Positions 32,401 through 39,995 of a stretch of DNA of 64,000 nt are shown one piece after another. The position numbers and the translations under genes were made by a program. Within the stretch, counting starts at the first letter, position 1. Each line of letters opens with the position of its first letter. The DNA comes from Flagellimonas_A sp039592695 (GTDB taxonomy: Bacteria > Bacteroidota > Bacteroidia > Flavobacteriales > Flavobacteriaceae): NCBI RefSeq assembly GCF_039592695.1, contig NZ_JBBUTK010000002.1, forward strand, positions 186,001 to 250,000. Direction: 5' to 3'. The notes below the pieces were generated by a model, which searched no databases, had not been told where the DNA came from, and was given only the letters and a program-made list of their open reading frames with translations.

Positions 32401-32551
32401 GACGGACCAAGATGTGGCCGTACAGCAAGAGATGACCAGTAAAATCAATGCCCAGTTACAGGCTTTTGACTCTTTAGTGGATGAAGAGATGAAGCAATTT
32501 AATGCGGAATTCAACCAATTGGGATTGGAGTATCTTTCAATCGAAGATTAA
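29408..32551 (+). CDS. Large secreted VPS10/sortilin-like BNR beta-propeller protein
   Basis: 1047 residues with signal peptide MKKYYAKLGLALLALSFFTL. Many BNR/Asp-box repeats of the form S-x-D-x-G-x-T-W are visible (KTENGGRTWKNIS, KTEDAGKTWQRAG, KSTDGGKTWVKKL, KSTDSGETWTEIS, RSDDGGKKWTQV, VTRDGGQTWENVT, KTTDYGQTWTKIT), spread over the first 720 residues and forming one or two propellers as in VPS10/sortilin and WD40/YVTN-like families. After about residue 750 a beta domain and then a helical region (VDNAHQSIKKIREVNEKLEAF) follow. Homologues are often annotated as glycosyl hydrolases, but no catalytic site is apparent. It is transcribed alone. Confidence 0.88.
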   Translation: MKKYYAKLGLALLALSFFTLPTQSQRRKNNQATPEYPAELYSSLEYRLVGPFRGGRSAAVTGVPGEPNLFYFGATGGGVWKTENGGRTWKNISDGYFGGSIGAVEVAQSDPNVIYVGGGEKTLRGNVSSGYGIWKTEDAGKTWQRAGLEKSRHVPRIRVHPTDYNTVYAAVLGNIYKPTQERGVYKSTDGGKTWVKKLFVNDHAGAVDLTFDPNNPRILYASTWRAQRTPYSLSSGGEGSALWKSTDSGETWTEISKNEGFPKDTLGIIGVSVSPVNSQRVFAIVEHKEKGGLYRSDDGGKKWTQVNSERKLRQRAWYYTRVYADTEDEDIVYVLNVRYHRSTDGGKTFNTFNAPHGDHHDLWISPENNQRMIIGDDGGAQVSYDAGTTWSTYYNQPTAQFYRVTTDDAFPYRIYVAQQDNSTIRIKHRSDGGGIDEDDWEPTAGGESAHIAVDPENSDIVYGGSYGGFLTRVNHDNNTVRGINVWPDNPMGYGAEGMKYRFQWNFPIIFSKHDSNKLYTFSNHVHLSTNEGQSWQLLSDDLTRNDPDKLVSSGGPITQDNTGVEYYCTIFAAQESPLKEGLLWVGSDDGLVHVTRDGGQTWENVTPTGMPEWMMINSIEPSNFDEGTCYITGTKYKLGDFAPYLYKTTDYGQTWTKITNGIESEHFTRVLREDPKRKGLLYAGTETGMYISFNDGRDWEKFQLNLPIVPITDLALKDNNLVVATQGRSVWILDDLTVLHQLDDASKSMDMKLFAPKDSYRTKGSAQSADNPSLTEGQNHPNGVITHYYLKNFDKEKDTVQLTYLSMSGDTLANFGNHAKKKENKIKIEKGGNTHVWDTRGKGAEKLDGMILWWANLDGAKAVPGNYKVSLNVNGQTQTESFKIVPDPRAEVSVADMQKQYDFITSINETVDNAHQSIKKIREVNEKLEAFITQYKDSEQTKALVEKAKKMKEEFSEIEKALYQTKNRSNQDPLNFPIRLTNKLAHLNSLVSIDDFPPTDQDVAVQQEMTSKINAQLQAFDSLVDEEMKQFNAEFNQLGLEYLSIED

Positions 32552-32561
32552 TTAGAAACTA

Positions 32562-32630
32562 AGCTCCCCTCCTCAGTTGAGGAGGGGAATGAATCCCGTC
32601 CGCCAGAGGCGGATAGGGAGAAAGGGGAGG
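32562..32630. repeat. Family-B hairpin repeat downstream of the VPS10 gene
   Basis: AGCTCCCCTCCTCAGTTGAG... closes as GAGGAGGGGA, followed by GTCCGCC-AGA-GGCGGA and AAAGGGGAGG. The first perfect hairpin (CCCCTCCTCA/TGAGGAGGGG) right after the stop codon could act as a terminator, though no T-tract follows. Confidence 0.65.
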
Positions 32631-32738
32631 TTGCCTACCCTGAGTTTTTCACATTACGCTAAATTACACTCGTCGCACAAGCGGAACTTTACGGCTAGAT
32701 AAAACTCTTTATTTGTAATTTAGTTGAAAATCATAGGG

Positions 32739-32987
32739 ATGGGAACGATAGAAACCAAAAAACTAAGGGCATTGGAACGTTTGGCGGCCTCATATTCCGA
32801 AGAACTGCTTGACAGGGTCAATGCATTGTTGGATGAGGAACAGGAAGAATATTCCATTCCCGAAGCGCATTTTAAGATTTTGGAGGAAGAGCATCAAAAA
32901 TACCTGCGTGGTGAATTGAAAACACTTACCTGGGAAGAAGTCAAGCAAAATGCGAGAAAAGCGTTTGATGAAACTCAAAATAGTTAA
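32739..32987 (+). CDS. Putative antitoxin of a ParE/RelE-type module
   Basis: 82 residues from ATG 32739 (MGTIETKKLRAL); a TTG at 32724 would add five residues. It is a charged helical protein (ALERLAASYSEELLDRVNALLDEEQEEY, then HFKILEEEHQKYLRGELKTLTWEEVKQ), matching small antitoxins annotated as addiction-module proteins in Bacteroidota. The last part, LTWEEVKQNARKAF, is the usual toxin-binding tail. It overlaps the toxin gene by 20 bases, the classical antitoxin-first order. Confidence 0.8.
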   Translation: MGTIETKKLRALERLAASYSEELLDRVNALLDEEQEEYSIPEAHFKILEEEHQKYLRGELKTLTWEEVKQNARKAFDETQNS

Positions 32988-33243
32988 GTCACCGAGAGCA
33001 AACCAAGAGGTTATTGAAGCCTACGTTTTTTACGAAAGCAAGTCGCATGGATTGGGAGAGCGTTTTTTAAATGCCGTTGAAGTTGAATTACAAAACATTA
33101 AGCGATTGCCCTATAGATATCAAAAACAATACAAGTCTTTTAGACAAGCAAAAGTCAAAAGGTTTCCGTTTGTGATTATTTTTTCCATTCTAGTTCATTC
33201 TGTTTTCAACACCCATCAAAATCCATCAAAGAAGCCAACATGA
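32968..33243 (+). CDS. ParE/RelE-family toxin, apparently with a short internal deletion
   Basis: 91 residues from ATG 32968 (MKLKIVKSPRANQEV). The fold signature is clear: helix pair ANQEVIEAYVFYESKSHGLGERFLNAVEVEL, then NIKRLPYRYQKQYKSFRQAKVKRFPFVIIF, and the terminal strand VFNTHQNPSKKP. Relatives normally have about eight more residues between the FPFVIIF strand and the final strand; here they join as FSILVHSVFNTHQ, as if a beta-turn had been deleted in frame. The toxin may be weakened. The stop overlaps the hemJ ATG by four bases (33240-33243). Confidence 0.8.
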   Translation: MKLKIVKSPRANQEVIEAYVFYESKSHGLGERFLNAVEVELQNIKRLPYRYQKQYKSFRQAKVKRFPFVIIFSILVHSVFNTHQNPSKKPT

Positions 33244-33791
33244 TGGAACTCTACTACTACATCAAAGCCCTCCATCTCATTTTTGTGGTCACTTGGTTTG
33301 CGGGCCTGTTTTACATTCCAAGGTTGTTCATCTACCATATTGAGGCAAGCGAAAAGCCATCCCCCGAAAGGGAAATCCTCACAAAACAGCTGAAGCTGAT
33401 GACCAAACGGCTATGGTACATCATCACCTGGCCCTCGGCCATTCTCTGCACACTTTTTGCCCTATGGTTGCTTCATCTGATGCCCGAATGGGTCAAACAA
33501 CCATGGATGCAGGTCAAGCTCGGTTTTGTGGTCTTGCTGCTCATCTATCATTTCAAATGCCACCAAATTTTCAAACAATTACAACGTGATGAGGTAAAAT
33601 ATACTAGCCGGTTTATGAGAATTTGGAATGAAGTCGCCACACTCATACTGTTCGCGGTGGTGTTTTTGGTGGTGCTCAAAAATGCCTTGAATTGGATTTA
33701 TGGTGTGGTCGGCATTGTACTGCTGGGCATTCTCTTGATGTTGGGCATCCGTTTGTACAAGCGTATACAGGATAAAAATCCGGATGCATAA
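33240..33791 (+). CDS. hemJ: HemJ-type protoporphyrinogen IX oxidase
   Basis: 183-residue membrane protein with four to five helices. The N-terminal YYYIKALHLIFVVTWFAGLFYIPRLFIYH contains the conserved His of the first helix and the WF.GLFY.PRLF.YH signature, and LMTKRLWYIITWPSAILC follows. HemJ oxidises protoporphyrinogen IX to protoporphyrin IX in the membrane, the step between hemF and hemH. It supplies the one late step missing from the hem operon. ATG 33240 overlaps the toxin stop; the next codon is also ATG, so 33243 is possible. Translational coupling to the toxin-antitoxin operon is an odd context. Confidence 0.93.
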   Translation: MMELYYYIKALHLIFVVTWFAGLFYIPRLFIYHIEASEKPSPEREILTKQLKLMTKRLWYIITWPSAILCTLFALWLLHLMPEWVKQPWMQVKLGFVVLLLIYHFKCHQIFKQLQRDEVKYTSRFMRIWNEVATLILFAVVFLVVLKNALNWIYGVVGIVLLGILLMLGIRLYKRIQDKNPDA

Positions 33792-33888
33792 AAAAAATAC
33801 AAACGCAAAAATCAAATACAAACACAATACTATTTCGCTGAAATTCAATTTTTGAATTTGTGTTTGACGTTTGTATTTGTATTTGACT
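33787..33888. repeat. AT-rich imperfect inverted repeat after hemJ
   Basis: The left arm words AAATACAAACG and CAAATACAAACACAA and the right arm words TTGTGTTTG and CGTTTGTATTTG are complementary and flank a 40-bp centre containing AAATTCAATTTTTGAATTT. It starts at the hemJ stop and could form a long terminator-like hairpin on either strand. Confidence 0.6.
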
Positions 33889-33926
33889 TGGCTTGATTAT
33901 TGCTATTTTAGGTAAAACTTTCAGTC

Positions 33927-35375
33927 TTGCTAAAGCGCAATTCGCTTCGGTCACGCATTTTCATCACCATGATCTTATTGGTGGTCATTGCCTCTATCTT
34001 GATTGCGGGGGTTACCATTTACCAATACCGTGAACAATCAAAAGACTACCACCAAAATCGTCTGGAACGTAAGGAGGAACAGATTCTGCAAAGTATCGAC
34101 TATGCTTTTCAAGAGACCACCTATCCGGTGACCACTGAAAATTTACAGCACATCTTCAAAAATGAAATCTACAAGATTGCCGATGTTCAGAATGTTAACT
34201 TTAATATTTATGATTTGGAGGGTGAACTCATCAAAAGTTCAAAACGTACTTTTGAGCTGGATTCCATTTCCAACTGCTTGGACACCCACGTGCTGAACCG
34301 ATTGTTGGAAAGTCCTGATAAGCGGTATGTTGAAGAAAAATCAACCGCCGGCGCGACCTATCAGGCTTCATACACCTATATCAATGACCTAAAGTTTAAA
34401 CCAATAGGCATTATGAACCTGCCCTATTTTGAAGACAATCGCTTCAATAATATGGAGCTTCGTGAGTTTTTATGGCGATTGGGCGGCGTTTACGTATTGA
34501 TGTTGTTGGCGGCCATTATTTTGGCGTATTTCATTTCTAAGTACATCACAAGGTCGTTGCAGACCATCTCAAACAAATTGACGCAAACAAGATTGACCAA
34601 GCGCAATGAAAAAATAACCATTGAAGAACCGAGTGAAGAGATAGCCAAATTGGTGCATTCGTACAATGACATGATTGACGAACTCGAACTGAGTGCAGCC
34701 AAGTTGGCACGTAGTGAGCGTGAACAGGCATGGCGTGAAATGGCCAAACAGGTGGCCCATGAAATAAAAAATCCGTTGACCCCGATGCGGTTGAGCGTGC
34801 AGAGTTTTGAGCGAAAGTTCAATCCGAACGATCCCAAAGCAGAAACCAAGGTCAAAGAGTTTTCAAAAACCTTGGTACAGCAAATTGATACGATGAGCAA
34901 TATTGCTTCGGCCTTTTCAAATTTTGCCGATATGCCCGCCCAGCAAAAAGAGACACTGAACGTGGTCAAGGTGGTAAAGCTTTCGCTGGATATTTTTCAC
35001 GAACCCTACATTCATTTTATCTCTGATGAGGATGAAATCATTGCCAAATTAGATCGTACCCAATTGATTCGCGTGGTCACAAATCTGGTGAAGAATGCGA
35101 TACAGGCCGTTCCCGAAGTTGAAAACCCCAGAATATTGGTCACTGTGGCTTCAGAGGGAAACCAAGTAAAAATTTCGGTGGCCGATAACGGTATCGGCAT
35201 AGCTGACGACTTCAAGGATAAGATATTTGAGCCTAAATTTACCACCAAGTCAAGCGGAATGGGCCTTGGTCTGGGCATGGTCAGAAACATTGTCGAAAAC
35301 TACCATGGCAGTATCGATTTTACATCACAGATAGGTAAGGGAACGGTTTTTACGGTACGATTTCCTAAGGAATAG
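33927..35375 (+). CDS. Membrane sensor histidine kinase (NtrY-like), TTG start
   Basis: 482 residues. Two transmembrane helices (IFITMILLVVIASILIAGV and GVYVLMLLAAIILAYFI) flank a periplasmic domain of about 170 residues. A HAMP linker (YITRSLQTISNKL) precedes the H box VAHEIKNPLTPMRLSVQSF, N box LVTNLVKNAIQAVPE, G1 VADNGIGIADD and G2 GMGLGLGMVRNI. The H-box wording HEIKNPLTPM is NtrY/nitrogen-sensor-like. The start is TTG 33927 (MLKRNSLRSRIF), which gives the usual basic leader before helix one; no ATG upstream is in frame. No response regulator is adjacent. Confidence 0.9.
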   Translation: MLKRNSLRSRIFITMILLVVIASILIAGVTIYQYREQSKDYHQNRLERKEEQILQSIDYAFQETTYPVTTENLQHIFKNEIYKIADVQNVNFNIYDLEGELIKSSKRTFELDSISNCLDTHVLNRLLESPDKRYVEEKSTAGATYQASYTYINDLKFKPIGIMNLPYFEDNRFNNMELREFLWRLGGVYVLMLLAAIILAYFISKYITRSLQTISNKLTQTRLTKRNEKITIEEPSEEIAKLVHSYNDMIDELELSAAKLARSEREQAWREMAKQVAHEIKNPLTPMRLSVQSFERKFNPNDPKAETKVKEFSKTLVQQIDTMSNIASAFSNFADMPAQQKETLNVVKVVKLSLDIFHEPYIHFISDEDEIIAKLDRTQLIRVVTNLVKNAIQAVPEVENPRILVTVASEGNQVKISVADNGIGIADDFKDKIFEPKFTTKSSGMGLGLGMVRNIVENYHGSIDFTSQIGKGTVFTVRFPKE

Positions 35376-35464
35376 ACCAATGCATGATGTTGTTGTTGGA
35401 TGCTCAAAGTCGAATGCTTAATTTTAGTGTTCAACAAGCATCGTACACCTAACATCAAGCATAC

Positions 35465-36247
35465 ATGACCTACGAAAACATCTACATTGAAGAAGAGGGC
35501 TCAATCGCCGTTGTAACCATCGACCGACCCAAGAAATTGAATGCCCTGAACAAGCGAACCATTGAAGAGTTGCACGAAGCTTTCAAAGAGCTGAATGAAG
35601 ATTCAAGCATTAGGGTCGTTATCGTTACTGGCAGTGGTGAAAAGGCCTTTGTGGCAGGGGCAGATATTTCCGAATTTGCCGATTTTAATGTCAAACAAGG
35701 CGGCGAATTGGCGGCCAAGGGCCAAGAACTGCTGTTTGATTTTGTTGAAAATCTTAAAACCCCGGTCATTGCCGCGGTCAATGGCTTTGCCTTGGGTGGC
35801 GGGCTTGAGCTTGCCATGGCCTGTCACTTTCGAGTGGCCAGCTTCAATGCGAAAATGGGGCTGCCGGAAACTTCTTTGGGGTTGATACCCGGGTACGGAG
35901 GCACACAGCGTCTACCAAGGTTGATAGGTAGCGGCAGGGCCATGGAAATGATCATGACCGCTGGGATGATTTCTGCGGATAAAGCCTTGGAGTTTGGGTT
36001 GGTCAATTACGTGGTGTCGCAAGAAGAATTGTTGCCGCTTTGCCAAAAGTTGGCAGACAAGATATCGAATAACTCCCCATCAGCGATAAAACAGGCAATA
36101 AAAGCCGTAAATGCGGGTTATAGCTATGATACCAATGGCTATGCCCAAGAAATTGATGCTTTTGGCAAGTGCTTTGGCACACAGGACTTTAAGGAAGGCA
36201 CTTCGGCCTTTTTAGAAAAGCGCAAAGCTAATTTTCAGGGGTCGTAG
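35465..36247 (+). CDS. Enoyl-CoA hydratase/isomerase (crotonase family)
   Basis: 260 residues, the usual length. Crotonase motifs: IAVVTIDRPKKLNALN, FVAGADISEF (oxyanion-hole Ala-Gly), NGFALGGGLELAMACHFRVAS and GLPETSLGLIPGYGGTQRLPRLIG with the catalytic-region Glu, then HKALEFGLV-type DKALEFGLVNYVV. It hydrates 2-enoyl-CoA thioesters in beta-oxidation or amino-acid breakdown; the exact substrate is not set by sequence. It follows the histidine kinase after 90 bp and precedes a secreted protein by 24 bp. Confidence 0.95.
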   Translation: MTYENIYIEEEGSIAVVTIDRPKKLNALNKRTIEELHEAFKELNEDSSIRVVIVTGSGEKAFVAGADISEFADFNVKQGGELAAKGQELLFDFVENLKTPVIAAVNGFALGGGLELAMACHFRVASFNAKMGLPETSLGLIPGYGGTQRLPRLIGSGRAMEMIMTAGMISADKALEFGLVNYVVSQEELLPLCQKLADKISNNSPSAIKQAIKAVNAGYSYDTNGYAQEIDAFGKCFGTQDFKEGTSAFLEKRKANFQGS

Positions 36248-36271
36248 CCAAGTTTGACCAAACTTGGAATT

Positions 36272-37822
36272 ATGACTAAAAAATTACTGTTTTTGTGCTT
36301 TTTTTGCACCCTTTTGCATGTTTTTGGGCAAAAAATGCCTGTTTCCTATGATTTTGGAGAGAAATTGAATGACCGTTACCGGTATTCCAATCTGTTGACA
36401 ATAGATGATGATGGTTCAGGGGGCTACATTTTGGTAAGGGCCTATTTTCAGGGACTGATCCTGAAGCCGAAAGGTTATTTTATCGAACACTACAACAGCA
36501 ACCTTGAACTTGTTTCAGAATATAATTACAAGCTCAAAGGACTTCAATTCGTAGACGGTTTTTTCAAGAATGGAAGATTGAGTTTTCTGTTCTTGAATTA
36601 CGATTTTGAACGAGAACAGTACGAATATTGGGTACATACCAGCCCAATTGAATATTTTGATTTCAAGCCCCAACGCTTGTTGACGATACCGGCTAAGGCT
36701 GTAAGTGGTGCTTTGGGCAAGAACTATTACAACCGTGATTTTTCAAACGGCTTCACCACGGCCGTGCTGTTCAATGAAGACAAGTCGGCCTTTGTGATCA
36801 GTACCCATCATAAAAAGGGAAAAGACAACAAACACACTATTCATCTGTACGATAACAGTCTGAACAAAAGGGGTGAATTTGACTTTTCTTCAGAGATTGA
36901 AGAGAAGAATTATGCCTTTGAGAACATTGCGACATCGAGAGATTTAAAAGAAATCTACATTACCGCAAAGGCGTATTTCAAGAAAAAACGCTTCAGGGTA
37001 GAGGAGCGTAAATTTCAATATGAAATGGTACGCATCACCGATGGCGGCATCAAAACACAATCATTTGATGATGCTGGCAAATACTCAGAAGCGTTATATC
37101 CTATTTTAAAAGACGGTAAACTGCTTTGTGTCGGTTTTTATGCGGATAGAAAGGACAATCGCTACAACGGCCTGTCTTATTTTGAGATGACCCCATCCGC
37201 CTTGACCATCCAATCCAAAAAATACAGTCCGTTTACCGAACAGTTCATGTTGGATAAATTTGGGCGTGAAGACGATAAGATCATCAAAAATCTGGTGTTC
37301 AAAAGTGTGGATGTGACCGAGTCGGGAGCGATACTTTTCAATGCCGAAGAGTATTTTGTGACCCACAGCATGCATTCAACAGGGGCCGGCCAACGAATCA
37401 AGGTTGACCGTTACCATCACAATGATATTGTTAGTGCCAAGCTCGATGTTAATGGTGAGATGCTTTGGGCCCGTAACATCAACAAAACCGAAGTGACCCA
37501 AGGCGACGGATCTTATGCCTCATATTCAGCATACAGCAAAAACGGAAAAACGTATTTCTTTATCTGCACTTCATCTGACAATCCGCAATTGATCAATGGT
37601 GAACGCCTGATTTTTAAACAGGGGCTGACGGGCAATCGCAACGTATTCTTGATTTCTTTAGATGAGAACGGTAAAATTGAATACGAACGCATCATTGACG
37701 CACAAGAGGCACGTCTGCCCCTGATGGTTTCAAAACCGCTTAAAGACCAGAAAGACGATGAATTGGTCTTTTATGCCAAAAGAGGCAACAAAAAACAATT
37801 GGTCAAGGTGGCCTTTAAATAA
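36272..37822 (+). CDS. Secreted protein of unknown function, probable beta-propeller
   Basis: About 516 residues from ATG 36272 (MTKKLLFLCFF), with a signal peptide ending near HVFGQKM; the in-frame TTG at 36254 is not preferred. Repeated short blocks of alternating hydrophobic strands (YILVRAYFQGLILKPKGYFIEHY, KIYFICTSSDNP-like KTYFFICTSSDNPQ) and the many DG/NG turns resemble a beta-propeller. No family is recognised with confidence. It precedes a small lipoprotein gene by 7 bases and may be co-transcribed with it. Confidence 0.75.
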   Translation: MTKKLLFLCFFCTLLHVFGQKMPVSYDFGEKLNDRYRYSNLLTIDDDGSGGYILVRAYFQGLILKPKGYFIEHYNSNLELVSEYNYKLKGLQFVDGFFKNGRLSFLFLNYDFEREQYEYWVHTSPIEYFDFKPQRLLTIPAKAVSGALGKNYYNRDFSNGFTTAVLFNEDKSAFVISTHHKKGKDNKHTIHLYDNSLNKRGEFDFSSEIEEKNYAFENIATSRDLKEIYITAKAYFKKKRFRVEERKFQYEMVRITDGGIKTQSFDDAGKYSEALYPILKDGKLLCVGFYADRKDNRYNGLSYFEMTPSALTIQSKKYSPFTEQFMLDKFGREDDKIIKNLVFKSVDVTESGAILFNAEEYFVTHSMHSTGAGQRIKVDRYHHNDIVSAKLDVNGEMLWARNINKTEVTQGDGSYASYSAYSKNGKTYFFICTSSDNPQLINGERLIFKQGLTGNRNVFLISLDENGKIEYERIIDAQEARLPLMVSKPLKDQKDDELVFYAKRGNKKQLVKVAFK

Positions 37823-37829
37823 TTGTGCC

Positions 37830-38285
37830 ATGAAAAAGAGGTTAATTGGTTTGTTTTCTTTGTTTGTAGTTGTATTGTGTTTTATCTCATGCAGTACCGA
37901 TGCCGATGAGATTGAAAACAATAGCAATGCACTCTCAGGTTCGTGGCAGGTAATGACGGTGCAGGTATCCTCTGATGAGTTTACGCAAGAGGCACCAAAT
38001 GGCGAAGTCATTGAAATTACTTTTGCAAACGATGGTCGATTCACAGGGTCAACTTCGAACAATACTTTTGGGGGCCGTTACGAGCTTGATGGAATGGTCT
38101 TGACCATGCTTGAGTTTACCACTACAGAAGTTGCTGACACCCCTTACGCGGGAATCTTTTATGATGCCATAGAAGCCGCCATACTACCGGGAACAACACG
38201 CGCACAATTTGATTTTGAACTTTCGGAAGCGGGTACTTTAACGCTTAGGTTTTCAGATTCAGGTGTGATGGCCCTGCAACGATAG
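37830..38285 (+). CDS. Small lipocalin-like/META-like lipoprotein
   Basis: About 151 residues from ATG 37830 (MKKRLIGLF); the longer frame overlaps the upstream gene. The lipobox is FISC. The body starts SGSWQVMTVQV, continues with EVIEITFANDGRFTGSTSNNTFGGRYELDG and ends FELSEAGTLTLRFSDSG, the strand-turn pattern of lipocalin-like or META-like Bacteroidota lipoproteins. Function unknown; likely anchored in the outer or inner membrane. Confidence 0.75.
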   Translation: MKKRLIGLFSLFVVVLCFISCSTDADEIENNSNALSGSWQVMTVQVSSDEFTQEAPNGEVIEITFANDGRFTGSTSNNTFGGRYELDGMVLTMLEFTTTEVADTPYAGIFYDAIEAAILPGTTRAQFDFELSEAGTLTLRFSDSGVMALQR

Positions 38286-38337
38286 GTTTTCTCAGTGTTA
38301 AAGTTTTTTCTTCATCTTAATTATAGGATTTATTCCA

Positions 38338-38345
38338 TAAATTTG
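38338..38345 (+). promoter_or_regulatory. Candidate -7 element for the radical SAM gene
   Basis: TAAATTTG matches TAnnTTTG exactly, 16 bases before the TTG start at 38362. No -33 element at the expected distance. Confidence 0.35.
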
Positions 38346-38361
38346 GAATAAATCCATAAAA

Positions 38362-39435
38362 TTGAATTCAGAAGAATATATCAAAGGTCGGGGCGCCCAG
38401 AAAAATGTGCACAATCGCTTCCTCAAGGATGTGTACGAAATACGGGAAGACTTTCTTGAATTTTGCCGTATTGAGGGCGAAGATGCCGATACTAACAAGA
38501 CCCAGTACATCCCCATTTTTCCAAAGACAATTGTAAACAAGGTGACGAGTCCTGATGTCGGTATGATGTACTCAATGAACCCCTACCAAGGCTGCGAGCA
38601 CGGCTGTATTTATTGTTATGCCCGCAATGCCCATGAATACTGGGGCTACAGTGCTGGCCTTGATTTTGAGCGAAAAATCTTGATTAAAAAAGATGCCCCA
38701 AGATTGCTTGAAGAACTATTAAAAAAGAAAAGTTGGAAAGCCGCCACCATTGTTATGTCAGGCAATACCGATTGCTACCAACCAGCCGAAAAGAAATTTG
38801 AAATCACCAGGCAATGCCTCGAGGTATTCTACAAATACCGCCACCCGGTGGGCATCATCACCAAAAACGCCCTCGTGCTTCGTGATTTGGATATTTTAAA
38901 ACAACTGGGCGAAAACCAACTGGTAGGAGTCAATGTATCCATTACCTCGTTATCAGAGAAAACCAGAAGATTGCTGGAGCCGCGTACAGCGACCATTAAA
39001 AGAAGGCTGCAGACCGTAAAGGTGCTTTCAGAGAACGGCATACCCGTCAATGCAATGTTGGCACCGATGATTCCGGGAATCAACAGCCACGAAATGCTCA
39101 AGTTGGCAAAAGCGGTTTCTGAACATGGGGCACGGTCTTTTGGTTTTACCGTGGTACGGTTGAATGGGGCCATCGGCCAAATCTTTACCGATTGGATCAA
39201 AAAGGCCATGCCAGACCGGGCAGAAAAAGTGTTGCACTTGATTCAAGATTGCCATGGAGGCACCATCAACGACAGCCGTTTTGGCATCCGCAGTCGTGGT
39301 GAGGGCAAGATTGCCACCCAAATTCATGACATGGCAAGATTGGCGAGACAAAAGTATTTTTCAGGCAAAAAGTTTCCTGGTCTTAGAACAGATCTGCACG
39401 AACAATACAAATCAGGTCAGATGAAATTATTCTAG
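38362..39435 (+). CDS. PA0069-family radical SAM protein, TTG start
   Basis: 357 residues. KGRGAQKNVHNRF near the N-terminus and SPDVGMMYSMNPYQGCEHGCIYCYAR define the family, the latter holding the CxxxCxxC cluster-binding cysteines. TTIVMSGNTDCYQPAEK-type AATIVMSGNTDCYQPAEKKF follows. The fold is that of spore-photoproduct-lyase-like SplB relatives; the reaction is unknown, although DNA repair has been suggested for the family. TTG at 38362 is chosen because it starts just before the conserved KGRGA block and no in-frame ATG precedes it. Confidence 0.93.
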   Translation: MNSEEYIKGRGAQKNVHNRFLKDVYEIREDFLEFCRIEGEDADTNKTQYIPIFPKTIVNKVTSPDVGMMYSMNPYQGCEHGCIYCYARNAHEYWGYSAGLDFERKILIKKDAPRLLEELLKKKSWKAATIVMSGNTDCYQPAEKKFEITRQCLEVFYKYRHPVGIITKNALVLRDLDILKQLGENQLVGVNVSITSLSEKTRRLLEPRTATIKRRLQTVKVLSENGIPVNAMLAPMIPGINSHEMLKLAKAVSEHGARSFGFTVVRLNGAIGQIFTDWIKKAMPDRAEKVLHLIQDCHGGTINDSRFGIRSRGEGKIATQIHDMARLARQKYFSGKKFPGLRTDLHEQYKSGQMKLF

Positions 39436-39444
39436 GGTTTTGTC

Positions 39445-39464
39445 ATTCCTGCGAAGGCAAGAAT
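39445..39464. repeat. Degenerate ATTCCCGC-type hairpin
   Basis: ATTCCTGCGAAGGCAAGAAT is a decayed copy of the hairpin at 17450-17469 with mismatched arms. It stands 9 bases after the radical SAM stop. Confidence 0.6.
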
Positions 39465-39584
39465 CCATTAAATCTTTTTCAATAATTTTATGTGGGTTGT
39501 CCAATAGCGAGTTTTGTTATCGTCATAGCCATGAAAACAAAATGTAAACCAGCCTGCCCTTGGTAGGCAAAAAAACTGAAACCA

Positions 39585-39935
39585 ATGAGTAATTTTTTGT
39601 ATTTATTTAGAGGAGGACACGAAGGGTGGACAGAACTATCACAAGAAGAGAAACAAGCCAGTATGCAAATCTGGGGAAAGTGGATGGGGGAGCTCAAAGA
39701 AAACGGGCAATTGTTAGATGGGCTCCCCTTGGCAGAGGATGGAAAGGTCGTTGAAAAAAAGGGCGAGGTAATTACCAACGGGCCATTTGCCGAAGGAGCT
39801 GAGGTTGTAGGGGGTTATTTGATTGTTTCGGCAAAAGATATCAATGAAGCCGTAGAGCTTTCAAAAGGGTGCCCTATTTTTGACCATGGAGGCAATGTCG
39901 AAGTTCGCGAGATTTTATCGATGGATGCCCACTAA
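39585..39935 (+). CDS. YCII/DGPF-domain protein paired with an ECF sigma factor
   Basis: 116 residues. The start FLYLFRGGHEGW and the block GEVITNGPFAEGAEVVGGYLIVSAKDINEAVEL are typical of the YciI-like DGPF family. The function is unknown. It lies 60 bases upstream of an ECF42-type sigma factor; DGPF proteins are the characteristic genetic partners of that sigma group and are usually expressed with it. A strong hairpin terminator separates the two genes. Confidence 0.9.
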   Translation: MSNFLYLFRGGHEGWTELSQEEKQASMQIWGKWMGELKENGQLLDGLPLAEDGKVVEKKGEVITNGPFAEGAEVVGGYLIVSAKDINEAVELSKGCPIFDHGGNVEVREILSMDAH

Positions 39936-39954
39936 ATCCAATAACTGAAGTAAT

Positions 39955-39982
39955 AAAAGCCTGATACAATCCAGGCTTTTTT
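39955..39982 (+). terminator. Rho-independent terminator between DGPF gene and sigma gene
   Basis: AAAAGCCTG-ATACAATC-CAGGCTTTTTT: a perfect 9-bp stem, small loop and a run of Ts. It lies before the sigma gene, so the sigma gene may need its own promoter or read-through. Confidence 0.8.
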
Positions 39983-39995
39983 AGTATTTGCACAT

